Translations under genes and position numbers: made by a program
The notes under the pieces: model-generated
What the model was told of the DNA's origin: nothing
The model's input: only the letters and a program-made list of their open reading frames with translations
Databases searched by the model: none
Assembly (NCBI GenBank): GCA_030616365.1
Contig: JAUWXM010000033.1
Coordinates: 1-10,877, forward strand
Direction of reading: 5' to 3'
Origin: a bacterium
GTDB taxonomy: Bacteria > UBP18 > UBA7526
Length of the DNA: 10,877 nucleotides
Shown: piece by piece, positions 1-6,282 of the stretch
How the letters are laid out: each line of letters begins with the position of its first letter
Position numbering within the stretch: the stretch's first letter is position 1

Positions 1-122
1 GAAAGCTCCTGGCATTAGTTACTAAACTCAAGAATGAGAACGAGACCCTGAAGAAGACCAAGGATTTTGTCAGACTTCGAGTAGAAGAACTTCTCGCTCG
101 TTTAGAGAAGACGGGAAGATGA
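1..122 (+). CDS. C-terminal end of a small coiled-coil protein upstream of zapA (5' partial)
   Basis: The reading frame that starts at base 3 and stops at TGA 120-122 encodes 39 residues, from KLLALVTKLK to RLEKTGR. It is all charged and Leu/Val-rich with heptad-like spacing, so it looks like a coiled coil. The stop overlaps the zapA start as ATGA (119-122), which implies translational coupling and a shared transcript. Small coiled-coil genes next to zapA are sometimes annotated as ZapB-like division factors. That would fit a partner of ZapA at the FtsZ ring, but the sequence alone does not identify it. The N-terminus lies outside the window, so length and family cannot be judged. The coding call is fairly firm; the function is a guess. 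Confidence 0.6.
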   Translation, partial: KLLALVTKLKNENETLKKTKDFVRLRVEELLARLEKTGR

Positions 123-406
123 CCAAGACCATAAAGATAGAGATCTTGGGTAGTAGCTATCCTATAAAAGTAGAAGGAGGCGAGGAGGAAAAGTACGTCA
201 AGAGGTTGGCTCGATATGTAGATAGCAAGATGAGAAAGCTAGCCCCTGCTGGTTCCCAGGTACTTTCCGCTAAGCTTGCTGTCAAAGCCGCATTGAACAT
301 CGCAGATGAACTCCATAAGTTGAAGAGAGAGAGCGAACTCTCTAACAAAAGAACAAGGGAAAGACAGAAGAAACTGATTAAGCTTCTTGAACAGGGATTA
401 AGATAG
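119..406 (+). CDS. zapA: Cell division protein ZapA
   Basis: This encodes 95 residues, a normal ZapA length. ZapA binds FtsZ protofilaments in the cytoplasm and cross-links them at the division ring. The N-terminal part (IKIEILGSSYPIKVEG, then EEEKYVKRLARYVDSKMRKL at about 24-41) matches the family pattern of an ILG.xY.I strand followed by an E.YV..LA.YVD.KM helix. The C-terminal half, from about residue 50, is a Lys/Glu-rich helix expected to form the dimer and tetramer coiled coil. The ATG is fixed by the ATGA overlap with the preceding coiled-coil gene. GGAAG just upstream is too close to be a normal ribosome binding site, so coupling probably drives initiation. A 6S RNA gene follows directly, as downstream of zapA in proteobacteria, which supports the call. 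Confidence 0.92.
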   Translation: MTKTIKIEILGSSYPIKVEGGEEEKYVKRLARYVDSKMRKLAPAGSQVLSAKLAVKAALNIADELHKLKRESELSNKRTRERQKKLIKLLEQGLR

Positions 407-413
407 ATTTTGC

Positions 414-447
414 TTGCAAATTGAAAAAAAGTGTGTTATACTATAAT
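414..447 (+). promoter_or_regulatory. Sigma70-type promoter of the 6S RNA gene
   Basis: TTGCAA (414-419) and TATACT (437-442) are separated by 17 bp, the ideal sigma70 spacing. A second overlapping reading is TTGAAA (421-426) and TATAAT (442-447) with 15 bp. Either would start transcription near 448-454, just where the closing stem of the predicted 6S RNA begins. The site lies directly after the zapA stop codon, so the RNA can be made independently of the zapA transcript. This is seen by motif only. Confidence 0.7.
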
Positions 448-448
448 T

Positions 449-613
449 AGTTCCCTGCTCTAGCGCGTGATGCGGCAACAATTTTGAGTCGACACTTCTA
501 AACTGGGGACCCGAGTCGGGAAAGAAATTTCCTGGCAGCTAGTAGGGTACCCACTTGGCGTAAAGCCGATTCAAAAGTTTCCACACACGGCCTGAGCGGG
601 GAACTTTTCTTTT
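449..613 (+). ncRNA. ssrS: 6S RNA (SsrS), sigma70-RNA polymerase regulator
   Basis: 6S RNA is a rod-shaped RNA of about 160-200 nt that mimics an open promoter and binds the housekeeping RNA polymerase. The closing stem is TTCCCTGCTC (451-460) with GAGCGGGGAA (594-603), ten pairs with one G-U. It continues through CGTG (466-469) with CACG (586-589). After an open region (about 470-481 and 577-585), TTTTGAGTCG (482-491) pairs with CGATTCAAAA (567-576). The apical arm has TGGGGACCC (504-512) with GGGTACCCA (545-553), and GGGAAA (518-523) with TTTCCT (528-533) around a GAAA tetraloop. A T-rich run (605-613) after the closing stem can end transcription. A strong promoter and the position after zapA support 6S over other RNAs. 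No covariance search was possible, and the ends are accurate to a few bases. Confidence 0.85.
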
Positions 614-725
614 AGACGCGAATCAATGCGAATAATCTGTGTCAATGCTTAATTTCGAGCACAGCGAGAAACAAGGTTCTTGAGCAAAGCGCGCTGTTAT
701 TTCAAATCTGTGCCAATCCGTGTTT
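614..725 (+). repeat. Intergenic repeat element between 6S RNA and rarA
   Basis: No gene is supported here. AATCTGTGTCAAT (634-646) recurs as AATCTGTGCCAAT (705-717) with 12 of 13 bases identical. TTTCGAGC-ACA-GCGAGAAA (653-671) can fold with TTTC/GAAA and GC/GC pairs around tandem G-A mismatches. ACAGCG (661-666) is reverse-complementary to CGCTGT (692-697). The words GACGCGAAT (615-623) and CGAATAAT followed by CTGTG reappear in the gap before rny, so this looks like one member of a dispersed, degenerate family. The last bases lead into the rarA ribosome binding site. Confidence 0.6.
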
Positions 726-739
726 AAGGAGGGAGAGAA

Positions 740-2101
740 ATGAATCTCTTTGAGGAAAAGAGAAAAGAAGAGATTTCTGAAGAGGCTCCCCTGGCTCTGA
801 AGATGAGGCCCAAGGATTTGAAAGAATTTGTCGGCCAGGAGCATATCCTCTCCAAGGGGAAGTTACTGCGTCGGGCAATAGAGGCGGACAGGATAAGCTC
901 TGCCATCTTCTGGGGACCACCGGGAATAGGAAAAGGCGCCTTAGCCTACATCAGCGCCCGAAGGACAGAATCTCACTTTGAATACCTCAATGCTACCACT
1001 TGTGGAGTAGGAGAGATTAGAAAGGCTGTCGCCCAGGCGAAGGATAGGCGGGCGATGTATGGGAAGAAAACCACTTTGTTCATTGACGAGATTCACCGCT
1101 TCAATAAGGCCCAGCAGGATGTCCTGCTCCCCCATGTAGAGGAGGGGGTCATTATTTTAATCGGGGCTACCATTCATAACCCCTACTTTTCTGTCATTCC
1201 AGCCCTCCTCTCCCGTTCCTTGGTCTTCGAGTTCAAACCTTTAAAAGCAAAGGATGTTGAGAAAATAGTAAAGAGGGCCTTAAAGGAAAGACTGAAAGGC
1301 TATAAAGTAAGGATGACTAAAAAGGCCTTGAAGCATCTGGCCACCTATTGTGATGGTGATGCCCGGAAGGCCTTGAACGCCCTGGAGCTGGGGGTCATGA
1401 CTACTAAACTAGATAAGAAAGGAATAATCGGTTTCAATCTTGAGGTGGCCCAGGACTCCATTCAGAAGAAGGCCCTGAGGTATGATAAAGGCGAGGAAGA
1501 GCACTACGATACCATATCAGCATTCATTAAGAGCATGAGGGGCTCTGATCCAGATGCTACATTATACTGGCTGGCCAAGATGATCTCTGCTGGAGAAGAC
1601 CCAAGGTTCATCGCCAGAAGGATTGTTATCTGTGCCAGTGAGGATGTAGGGAATGCCGATCCCCAGGCTTTAGTCTTAGCCCAGGCGGCCTTAGGGGCGG
1701 CAGAAGCCATCGGTCTACCAGAGGCCAGGATCCCCTTAGCCCAGGCAGCGGTCTATGTAGCCACGTCTCCCAAATCGAATGCTAGCTACTTAGGCATCGA
1801 GAAGGCCCTGAAGGATGTTGAGGAGAAAAGAACCCTTTTAGTGCCTAAACATCTGAGGGATACTCATTATAAAGGAGCGACGAAGTTAAACCATGGAAAG
1901 GGATATAAGTATGCCCATGAATATAAAGGAGGGTATGTCAAGCAGAAATATCTTCCCAAGAAAGTAAAATATTATGTGCCGAAGAATATTGGATATGAGA
2001 CGAAAATAAAAAAGAGATTGGAAAGATGGGAAAGAATTGACTATCAAAAGGTGCGGGGTGAAGGAATCTCTAAGAAAAAGAATATTAAAGGGAAGAGATA
2101 G
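740..2101 (+). CDS. rarA: Replication-associated recombination protein RarA (MgsA, AAA+ ATPase)
   Basis: This encodes 453 residues, close to the usual 430-450. RarA is a cytoplasmic clamp-loader-like AAA+ ATPase that acts at stalled replication forks and interacts with SSB. Family signatures include LALKMRPKDLKEFVGQEHIL (18-37), Walker B LFIDEIHR (D116, E117), sensor 1 IGAT..NP (141-148), arginine finger LLSR (R159) and DGDARKALN. The C-terminal tetramerisation region has MISAGEDPRFIARR and the typical PKHLRDTHYKGA stretch. The start is supported by AAGGAGGG at 726-733, six bases upstream. One oddity: Walker A reads GPPGIGKGALA (59-69), so the residue after K65 is Gly (GGC, 935-937), not the Thr/Ser that normally coordinates Mg-ATP. 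The frame is intact and the family call is firm; full ATPase activity is in doubt. The 3' end overlaps the next gene by about 44 bp. Confidence 0.95.
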   Translation: MNLFEEKRKEEISEEAPLALKMRPKDLKEFVGQEHILSKGKLLRRAIEADRISSAIFWGPPGIGKGALAYISARRTESHFEYLNATTCGVGEIRKAVAQAKDRRAMYGKKTTLFIDEIHRFNKAQQDVLLPHVEEGVIILIGATIHNPYFSVIPALLSRSLVFEFKPLKAKDVEKIVKRALKERLKGYKVRMTKKALKHLATYCDGDARKALNALELGVMTTKLDKKGIIGFNLEVAQDSIQKKALRYDKGEEEHYDTISAFIKSMRGSDPDATLYWLAKMISAGEDPRFIARRIVICASEDVGNADPQALVLAQAALGAAEAIGLPEARIPLAQAAVYVATSPKSNASYLGIEKALKDVEEKRTLLVPKHLRDTHYKGATKLNHGKGYKYAHEYKGGYVKQKYLPKKVKYYVPKNIGYETKIKKRLERWERIDYQKVRGEGISKKKNIKGKR

Positions 2102-2624
2102 AGAACCAGAAGATCTAAGAAGGAGGAAGAGTCGCAAGATAAAGAAAAGGCTCTTCTCTCTGAAGGAGTTTGAAAAAGCCCAGACCATCCTCTTCTACTA
2201 CTCAAAGGGCAGCGAGGTAGAGACAAAGGAAATGATGGAGGAAGTCCTCCGGAAAGGAAAAAGGGTCCTCCTTCCCAAGGTAAGGGAAAGGGAGATTTAC
2301 CTGGGCGAGATCAAAGACCTGGAGAAGGATGTAGAAAAGGGAAGCTTTGGAATCCTGGAACCTAAAGAAACCCCTAAGAAGGCAACACCCAAAGGGATTG
2401 ACCTGGTCATCCTTCCGGGGATTGCCTTTGACTTAAAAGGGAAAAGGATAGGATATGGGCTGGGATACTACGATCGCTTTCTAAAAAGGTTTCCCAAAAA
2501 GGTTTCTCTTGTTGCCTTAGCCTATGACTTTCAGATAGTGAATAGTCTCCATGGCGAGAGGCATGATAGAAGAGTTGGGAAGGTGATAACAGAGACGCGA
2601 ATCTTGCAACCGCAAAGACGCTAA
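2058..2624 (+). CDS. 5-formyltetrahydrofolate cyclo-ligase (MTHFS)
   Basis: This enzyme uses ATP to convert 5-formyl-THF to 5,10-methenyl-THF, returning it to the one-carbon folate pool. The GTG at 2058 gives 188 residues starting MKESLRKRILKGRDRE, the usual family N-terminus. An AAAAGGTG site (2046-2053) lies just upstream. A TTG at 2037 would add seven unconserved residues. Seen are ILFYYSKGSEVET, RVLLPKV, SFGILEP (96-102), IDLVILPGIAFD (114-125) and the nucleotide-binding loop IGYGLGYYDRFL (131-142). HDRRVGKVITE ends the normal fold at residue 179. The last nine residues (TRILQPQRR) and the stop are encoded by intergenic repeat DNA. It overlaps rarA by 44 bp, so coupling is likely. In E. 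coli the homologue (ygfA, also called fau) lies next to 6S RNA, and here it is one gene away. It likely cooperates with folD downstream. Confidence 0.93.
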   Translation: MKESLRKRILKGRDREPEDLRRRKSRKIKKRLFSLKEFEKAQTILFYYSKGSEVETKEMMEEVLRKGKRVLLPKVREREIYLGEIKDLEKDVEKGSFGILEPKETPKKATPKGIDLVILPGIAFDLKGKRIGYGLGYYDRFLKRFPKKVSLVALAYDFQIVNSLHGERHDRRVGKVITETRILQPQRR

Positions 2625-2735
2625 ATGTTCGACATTTGTCGAAGATTTCGTCCCGATAAAATCGGGACCCAATTGAACTGAAAGACGCAAAAAGAAAAAA
2701 CGAATTTATACGAATAATAATTATTATTTTCATTA
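2595..2735 (+). repeat. Repeat-rich gap before rny with three inverted repeats
   Basis: The stretch starts inside the cyclo-ligase reading frame. It holds GACGC words (2594, 2617, 2683 regions) and three hairpin-forming units. The first is TTCGAC-ATTT-GTCGAA (2628-2643). The second is GTCCCGAT-AAA-ATCGGGAC (2650-2668), with an 8-bp perfect stem. The third is a 16-bp perfect palindrome, AATAATAA/TTATTATT (2713-2728). None of the first two is followed by a T run, so they do not look like intrinsic terminators. CGAATAAT followed by CTGTG links this element to the one at 614-725. No gene or clear promoter is seen; the rny ribosome binding site follows. Confidence 0.65.
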
Positions 2736-2745
2736 TCTGTGATGA

Positions 2746-2755
2746 AAAGGAGGAG
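2746..2755 (+). promoter_or_regulatory. Strong ribosome binding site of rny
   Basis: AAAGGAGGAG is close to a full anti-Shine-Dalgarno match and places the ATG at 2760 as the start of RNase Y. The ATG begins four bases after the last G. Confidence 0.8.
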
Positions 2756-2759
2756 ATAG

Positions 2760-4334
2760 ATGACCATTAATTGGGAGATTTTCGGTCCTGCCATTGCCTT
2801 ATTCCTTTGCCTAGTAGGTGCCCTCTTGGTAGGATTTTTAGTTGGACAGAAGATCACTCAGATGCGCCTGGGAGCAGCCAAAAAAGAAGCAGAGAAGATT
2901 TTAGAGGAAGCCAAAAGAGAAGCAGAGACCAAAAGAAGAGAGGCCCTCCTAGAAACAAAAGATATCTCTCATAAACGGGAGGTAGAGTTTGAGAAAAGAA
3001 CTAAAGCCAGACGCCAGGAGATAGAAAGACTTTCTCGAGAACTCTCCAGAAAAGAGGGAGAATTAAATCGCAAGGTTGACCTACTGGAGAAGAAGGAGAA
3101 GGACCTCGCTTTCAAGGTTAATCAATTCTTGGCCAGAGAGAAGTCCCTCGCCTTAAAAGAAGAGAGCCTGAAGGCTACTATGGAGGAAGAGAGAAAAAAC
3201 TTAGAGAGACTATCCGGACTAACCAGGGAAGAAGCAAAGGGAATGCTTCTTACTAATCTAAAGAGAGAGACGACTCAGGAACAAGCAATGGTAATTAAGG
3301 CCGCCTTAGATCAAGCAAGAGAGGAAGCGGATAGGAAGGCAAGGAAGATTATCTCTACCGCCATTCAGAGATGCGCTCCAGAGTATACTGCAGAGATCAC
3401 GGTCTCCACCGTCTCCCTCCCTTCAGATGAGATGAAGGGAAGAATCATTGGTCGGGAAGGAAGGAACATCAGGGCCTTTGAGGCCGCCACCGGGGTTGAC
3501 CTAATCGTTGATGATACCCCAGAAGCGGTAGTGCTCTCTAGCTTCGACCCTGTGAGGAGAGAGATCGCCAAGATCGCCTTAAAAAGGCTAATCGCTGATG
3601 GCAGAATTCAGCCAGCCAGGATTGAGGAGCTGGTGGGCAGAGCGAAGAGGGAGATGGAGGCCACCATAAGAAAAGTGGGGCAAGAGACGGCTCTTGAGGT
3701 CGGAGTTTCCAACCTTCATCCAGAGGAGCTCAAGCTCCTAGGGAGGCTGAAGTATCGGACGAGTTATGGTCAGAATGTCCTGGAGCATTCCAAGGAGGTG
3801 GCCCATCTTGCCGGGATGATGGCTGCAGAACTAGGAGCTCAGGTCAAAGTGGCCAAAAGAGCCGGGCTACTCCATGACATAGGGAAGGTGGTAGACCATG
3901 AGGTAGAGGGTACCCATGCCCGGATTGGAGCAGACCTGGCGAGAAGATATCGGGAATCCCCGGGAGTTATCCAGGCCATCGCCAGCCATCATGAGGAAGT
4001 GGAACCCAAGAGCGTGGAAGCGGTCCTGGTTCTAGCAGCAGATGCCATCTCTGCCTCCCGGCCGGGAATGAGGCGGGAGACCCTGGAGAGCTATGTCAAG
4101 AGGCTGGAGAGATTAGAGGATATTGCTGACTCCTTTCCCGGAATCCAGAAGTCCTATGCTATTCAGGCAGGAAGGGAAATAAGGATTATGGTGGAGGTAG
4201 AGAAGGTTGACGATGCCCAGGCAGCCCAGTTGGCAAGAGATATAAGTAAAAAAATTGAGAAGGAACTGGAATACCCGGGACAGATAAAAGTGACCGTCAT
4301 AAGGGAGAAGAGGACTATAGAATACGCTAAATAG
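2760..4334 (+). CDS. rny: Ribonuclease Y
   Basis: This encodes 524 residues, the standard RNase Y length. RNase Y is a membrane-anchored endoribonuclease that initiates mRNA decay, cutting single-stranded A/U-rich sites. An N-terminal hydrophobic segment (about 8-30) is the anchor. A long Lys/Glu/Arg coiled coil runs from about 35 to 170. The KH domain has GRIIGREGRNIRAFE (227-241). The HD domain shows H343, the H372-D373 pair in LLHDIGK, H386, H410-H411 and D428 in AADAIS, so the metal-binding residues appear complete. The end, YPGQIKVTVIREKRTIEYAK, is the typical C-terminus. The start is fixed by an excellent ribosome binding site at 2746-2755. ymdB follows, the common arrangement in Gram-positive and many other bacteria. 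A repeat hairpin lies in between and might process or attenuate the transcript. No defect is seen. Confidence 0.97.
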   Translation: MTINWEIFGPAIALFLCLVGALLVGFLVGQKITQMRLGAAKKEAEKILEEAKREAETKRREALLETKDISHKREVEFEKRTKARRQEIERLSRELSRKEGELNRKVDLLEKKEKDLAFKVNQFLAREKSLALKEESLKATMEEERKNLERLSGLTREEAKGMLLTNLKRETTQEQAMVIKAALDQAREEADRKARKIISTAIQRCAPEYTAEITVSTVSLPSDEMKGRIIGREGRNIRAFEAATGVDLIVDDTPEAVVLSSFDPVRREIAKIALKRLIADGRIQPARIEELVGRAKREMEATIRKVGQETALEVGVSNLHPEELKLLGRLKYRTSYGQNVLEHSKEVAHLAGMMAAELGAQVKVAKRAGLLHDIGKVVDHEVEGTHARIGADLARRYRESPGVIQAIASHHEEVEPKSVEAVLVLAADAISASRPGMRRETLESYVKRLERLEDIADSFPGIQKSYAIQAGREIRIMVEVEKVDDAQAAQLARDISKKIEKELEYPGQIKVTVIREKRTIEYAK

Positions 4335-4345
4335 TAGGATAGAAG

Positions 4346-4435
4346 GGTGACAAGGAGAACAAGGGTGGCAAGGGGGACAAGGGTTTAAAACCCCTGTTGC
4401 CCCTGTAGCCTCTGTTGCCCCTGTGTCCCTTGAGT
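4346..4435 (+). repeat. Mirrored nonamer arrays between rny and ymdB
   Basis: CAAGG starts at 4351, 4360, 4369 and 4378, giving four exact 9-nt units. After a central TTTAAA (4384-4389), the units CCCCTGTTG (4391), CCCCTGTAG (4400), CCTCTGTTG (4409), CCCCTGTGT (4418) and CCCTTGAGT (4427) follow, again exactly 9 nt apart. The second array is roughly the reverse complement of the first, so the transcript could form a long imperfect hairpin. The core GGGTTT/AAACCC (4381-4393) is perfect. CTGTTGCCCCTGT occurs twice (4394-4406 and 4412-4424). There is no T run, so a terminator role is doubtful. Confidence 0.85.
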
Positions 4436-4452
4436 TACTTGTGGAGGGAAAG

Positions 4453-5232
4453 GTGAACATTTTAGTTATTGGGGACATCATTGGGAGGCCGGGAAGAAAG
4501 GCAGTTGCTGATCTCCTTCCCAAGTTGAAGAGAAAGCATAAACTCGATCTGGTGATCGCCAATGGTGAGAACGCTGCCGGGGGCATGGGGATTACCCCCA
4601 GGATCGTTGAGGAACTATATTCTAGTGGGATAGATGTTATTACCAGTGGGAATCACGTCTGGAAATATAAGGAGATCTATGGCACTTTGGATAAGGACCC
4701 TTACTTCTTGAGGCCAGCAAACTATCCCCCGAAGGTTCCCGGAAAGGGCTCCTGTATCTTCTCCACAGAAAAAGGTGGAAAGGTTCGAGTCCTAAATCTC
4801 TCAGGGAGAGTTTTCTTGGCCGAGTTAGACTGTCCCTTCAGAAAGGCAGATGAAGAGATTGAAAAGATATCCAGGGAGACAAAGGTCATCATCGTTGATA
4901 TGCATGCTGAGATCACCAGTGAGAAGATGGCTATGGGCTGGTATCTCGATGGAAGGGTATCGGCTGTGGTGGGAACCCATACCCATATCCCGACAGCAGA
5001 TGAGAGGATCCTTCCTAAGGGTACGGCCTACATCACAGATATTGGGATGGTAGGCTCATTAGACTCTGTGATCGGTGTAAAGAAGGAACTAGCCCTGAAG
5101 AGATTTCTATTCCAGATACCGATTAGGTTCGAGGTTGAGAAGGAGAATATCTATCTTCAAGGAGTAGTAATCAGCATAGATTCTAAGACGGGGAGAGCAA
5201 AAAAGATAGAAAGGATTCAAGAGAGATGGTAG
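4453..5232 (+). CDS. ymdB: YmdB-family metallophosphoesterase (2',3'-cyclic nucleotide phosphodiesterase)
   Basis: Members of this family hydrolyse 2',3'-cyclic nucleotides. In Bacillus subtilis, YmdB influences the switch between motility and biofilm. From the GTG at 4453 the protein has 259 residues and begins MNILVIGDIIGRPGR, the normal family start. GGAGGG (4443-4448) lies four bases upstream. A GTG at 4423 would add ten residues encoded partly by the repeat array and is less likely. Metal-site motifs are D8, NGENA (E39), GNH (N67, H68), MHAEITSEK (H151) and GTHTHIPTAD (H176, H178), followed by LPKGTAYITDIGMVG. All expected ligands are present. It sits between rny and folD, and its last bases overlap the folD start (ATGGTAG at 5226-5232), so the two are probably co-translated. 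The link to RNase Y may reflect turnover of RNA cleavage products; that is inference. Confidence 0.93.
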   Translation: MNILVIGDIIGRPGRKAVADLLPKLKRKHKLDLVIANGENAAGGMGITPRIVEELYSSGIDVITSGNHVWKYKEIYGTLDKDPYFLRPANYPPKVPGKGSCIFSTEKGGKVRVLNLSGRVFLAELDCPFRKADEEIEKISRETKVIIVDMHAEITSEKMAMGWYLDGRVSAVVGTHTHIPTADERILPKGTAYITDIGMVGSLDSVIGVKKELALKRFLFQIPIRFEVEKENIYLQGVVISIDSKTGRAKKIERIQERW

Positions 5233-6113
5233 CCATAATTCTAGATGGAAAGAAACTTGCCCAAGAAATCCAAAAAGAACTCTCTCTAAAAGTAAAGGGG
5301 CTAAAAGAAAAGGGAGTTACTCCTGGGGTGGCAGTCATAAGGGTGGGAGAGGACCCTTCTTCCTTAATCTATATCCGGAATAAGAAGAAGAAAGCAGAAG
5401 AAGTGGGAATCCATTTTGAGGAACATACCTTGAAAGAGAATACCCCGCAGGATGAATTAGTAGAATTGATAGAAAGATTAAATAGTAATTCCAGGATACA
5501 GGGCATCGTCCTTCAACTTCCCCTCCCCAGCCATCTCGATGAGAAGAAAATCTTGGAGAGGATTTCTCCTGATAAAGATGTGGATGGCTTTCATCCCCTG
5601 AATATGGGAAGGCTATTAAAAGGGGTTTCTTCTTTCGTTCCTGCCACTCCCAAGGGGATTATAGAACTTCTGGATAGGTACCAGATTCCCCTTGAAGGGA
5701 AGAGAGCGGTGGTTGTAGGAAGAAGCGATATCGTAGGAAAGCCATTAGCCCTTTTACTTCTTGCCAGGGATGCCACAGTTACCATCTGCCACTCCAAGAC
5801 AAAAGACTTAGGCTCTATTACTAAAGAGGGGGACATCTTGGTTGTTGCCATAGGAAAGCCGGAGTTCGTTAAGGAAGGGATGGTGAAGGGAGGCTCAGTG
5901 GTTATCGATGTGGGAATAAATAGAATAGGCAATAAGATTGTGGGGGATGTTGACTTTGAGAAAGTAAGAGGAAAAGCCTCCTATATCACACCCGTTCCTG
6001 GTGGGGTGGGCCCCATGACTATTATTATGCTCCTCTCTAATGTAATAAAAGCAGCTGAAAATATTAAATCCGAAATCCGAAATCCGAAACTCGAAACAAA
6101 TCCAAATGTTTAA
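5226..6113 (+). CDS. folD: Bifunctional methylenetetrahydrofolate dehydrogenase / methenyltetrahydrofolate cyclohydrolase FolD
   Basis: FolD interconverts 5,10-methylene-, 5,10-methenyl- and 10-formyl-THF in the cytoplasm. The 295-residue product has the catalytic Y49 and K53 in SSLIYIRNKKKKAEEVGI, QLPLP (97-101), DVDGF (118-122), the cofactor loop VVGRSDIVGKP (163-173) and PVPGGVGPMT (256-265). The usual PCTP motif reads PATP (139-142), a mild variant. The ATG at 5226 overlaps the ymdB stop, with AAGGA at 5211-5215 upstream. The normal fold ends near IKAAEN. The last 15 residues (281-295) are encoded by a 7-nt repeat array that begins exactly at codon 281, so this tail is probably an accidental extension. 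The enzyme complements the cyclo-ligase two genes upstream, since both yield methenyl-THF. No catalytic residue appears to be lost. Confidence 0.96.
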   Translation: MVAIILDGKKLAQEIQKELSLKVKGLKEKGVTPGVAVIRVGEDPSSLIYIRNKKKKAEEVGIHFEEHTLKENTPQDELVELIERLNSNSRIQGIVLQLPLPSHLDEKKILERISPDKDVDGFHPLNMGRLLKGVSSFVPATPKGIIELLDRYQIPLEGKRAVVVGRSDIVGKPLALLLLARDATVTICHSKTKDLGSITKEGDILVVAIGKPEFVKEGMVKGGSVVIDVGINRIGNKIVGDVDFEKVRGKASYITPVPGGVGPMTIIMLLSNVIKAAENIKSEIRNPKLETNPNV

Positions 6114-6135
6114 AATCCAAATGACCAAAACAAAA
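6066..6135 (+). repeat. AAATCCG heptamer array overlapping the 3' end of folD
   Basis: AAATCCG occurs at 6066, 6073 and 6080 and AAACTCG at 6087, four units of exactly 7 nt. Looser copies follow (AAATCC, AAATG, AAAATCCAAATG), giving an A-rich tail through the folD stop codon. The array is read as protein for the last 15 codons of folD. Confidence 0.85.
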
Positions 6136-6143
6136 ACAAGCAA

Positions 6144-6265
6144 ATCAGGACATCAGGATATCAGTAGGAAGGATATCAGAAGACCAGGGTATCAGGCTTC
6201 AAAGAAAAATTTTCTGATGTTTTGGTATCCTGATACTCTGCCCACTGATCTGCTGATACTCTGAT
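6144..6265 (+). repeat. Mirrored ATCAG / CTGAT word arrays between folD and dxs
   Basis: ATCAG begins at 6144, 6152, 6160, 6175 and 6191. Its reverse complement CTGAT begins at 6214, 6230, 6245, 6253 and 6261. Left spacings are 8, 8, 15, 16 and right spacings 16, 15, 8, 8, an almost exact mirror. GTATCAGG (6189-6196) pairs perfectly with CCTGATAC (6229-6236), and GAAAA/TTTTC lies inside. The element is a hairpin-like inverted array with five words per arm. No gene lies in the folD-dxs gap of about 200 bases. Confidence 0.87.
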
Positions 6266-6282
6266 ACGCTTTTTAACTTGTT

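Noticed and set aside
623..920. Minus-strand frames over the 6S-rarA region
   Set aside because: They lie antisense to rarA or to repeat DNA and show no family signature.
2650..2668. Intrinsic terminator after the folate cyclo-ligase gene
   Set aside because: The 8-bp stem is strong, but CCAATTG follows instead of a T run.
4423..4452. Upstream GTG start for ymdB
   Set aside because: The extra ten residues are partly nonamer-array sequence. GTG 4453 has GGAGGG upstream and gives the family start MNILVIGDIIG.
4113..4586. 157-codon minus-strand frame across the rny-ymdB junction
   Set aside because: Its middle is low-complexity peptide (repeats of CPPCHPC and TGATGAT type) caused by the nonamer arrays, and both sides are shadows of well-supported genes.
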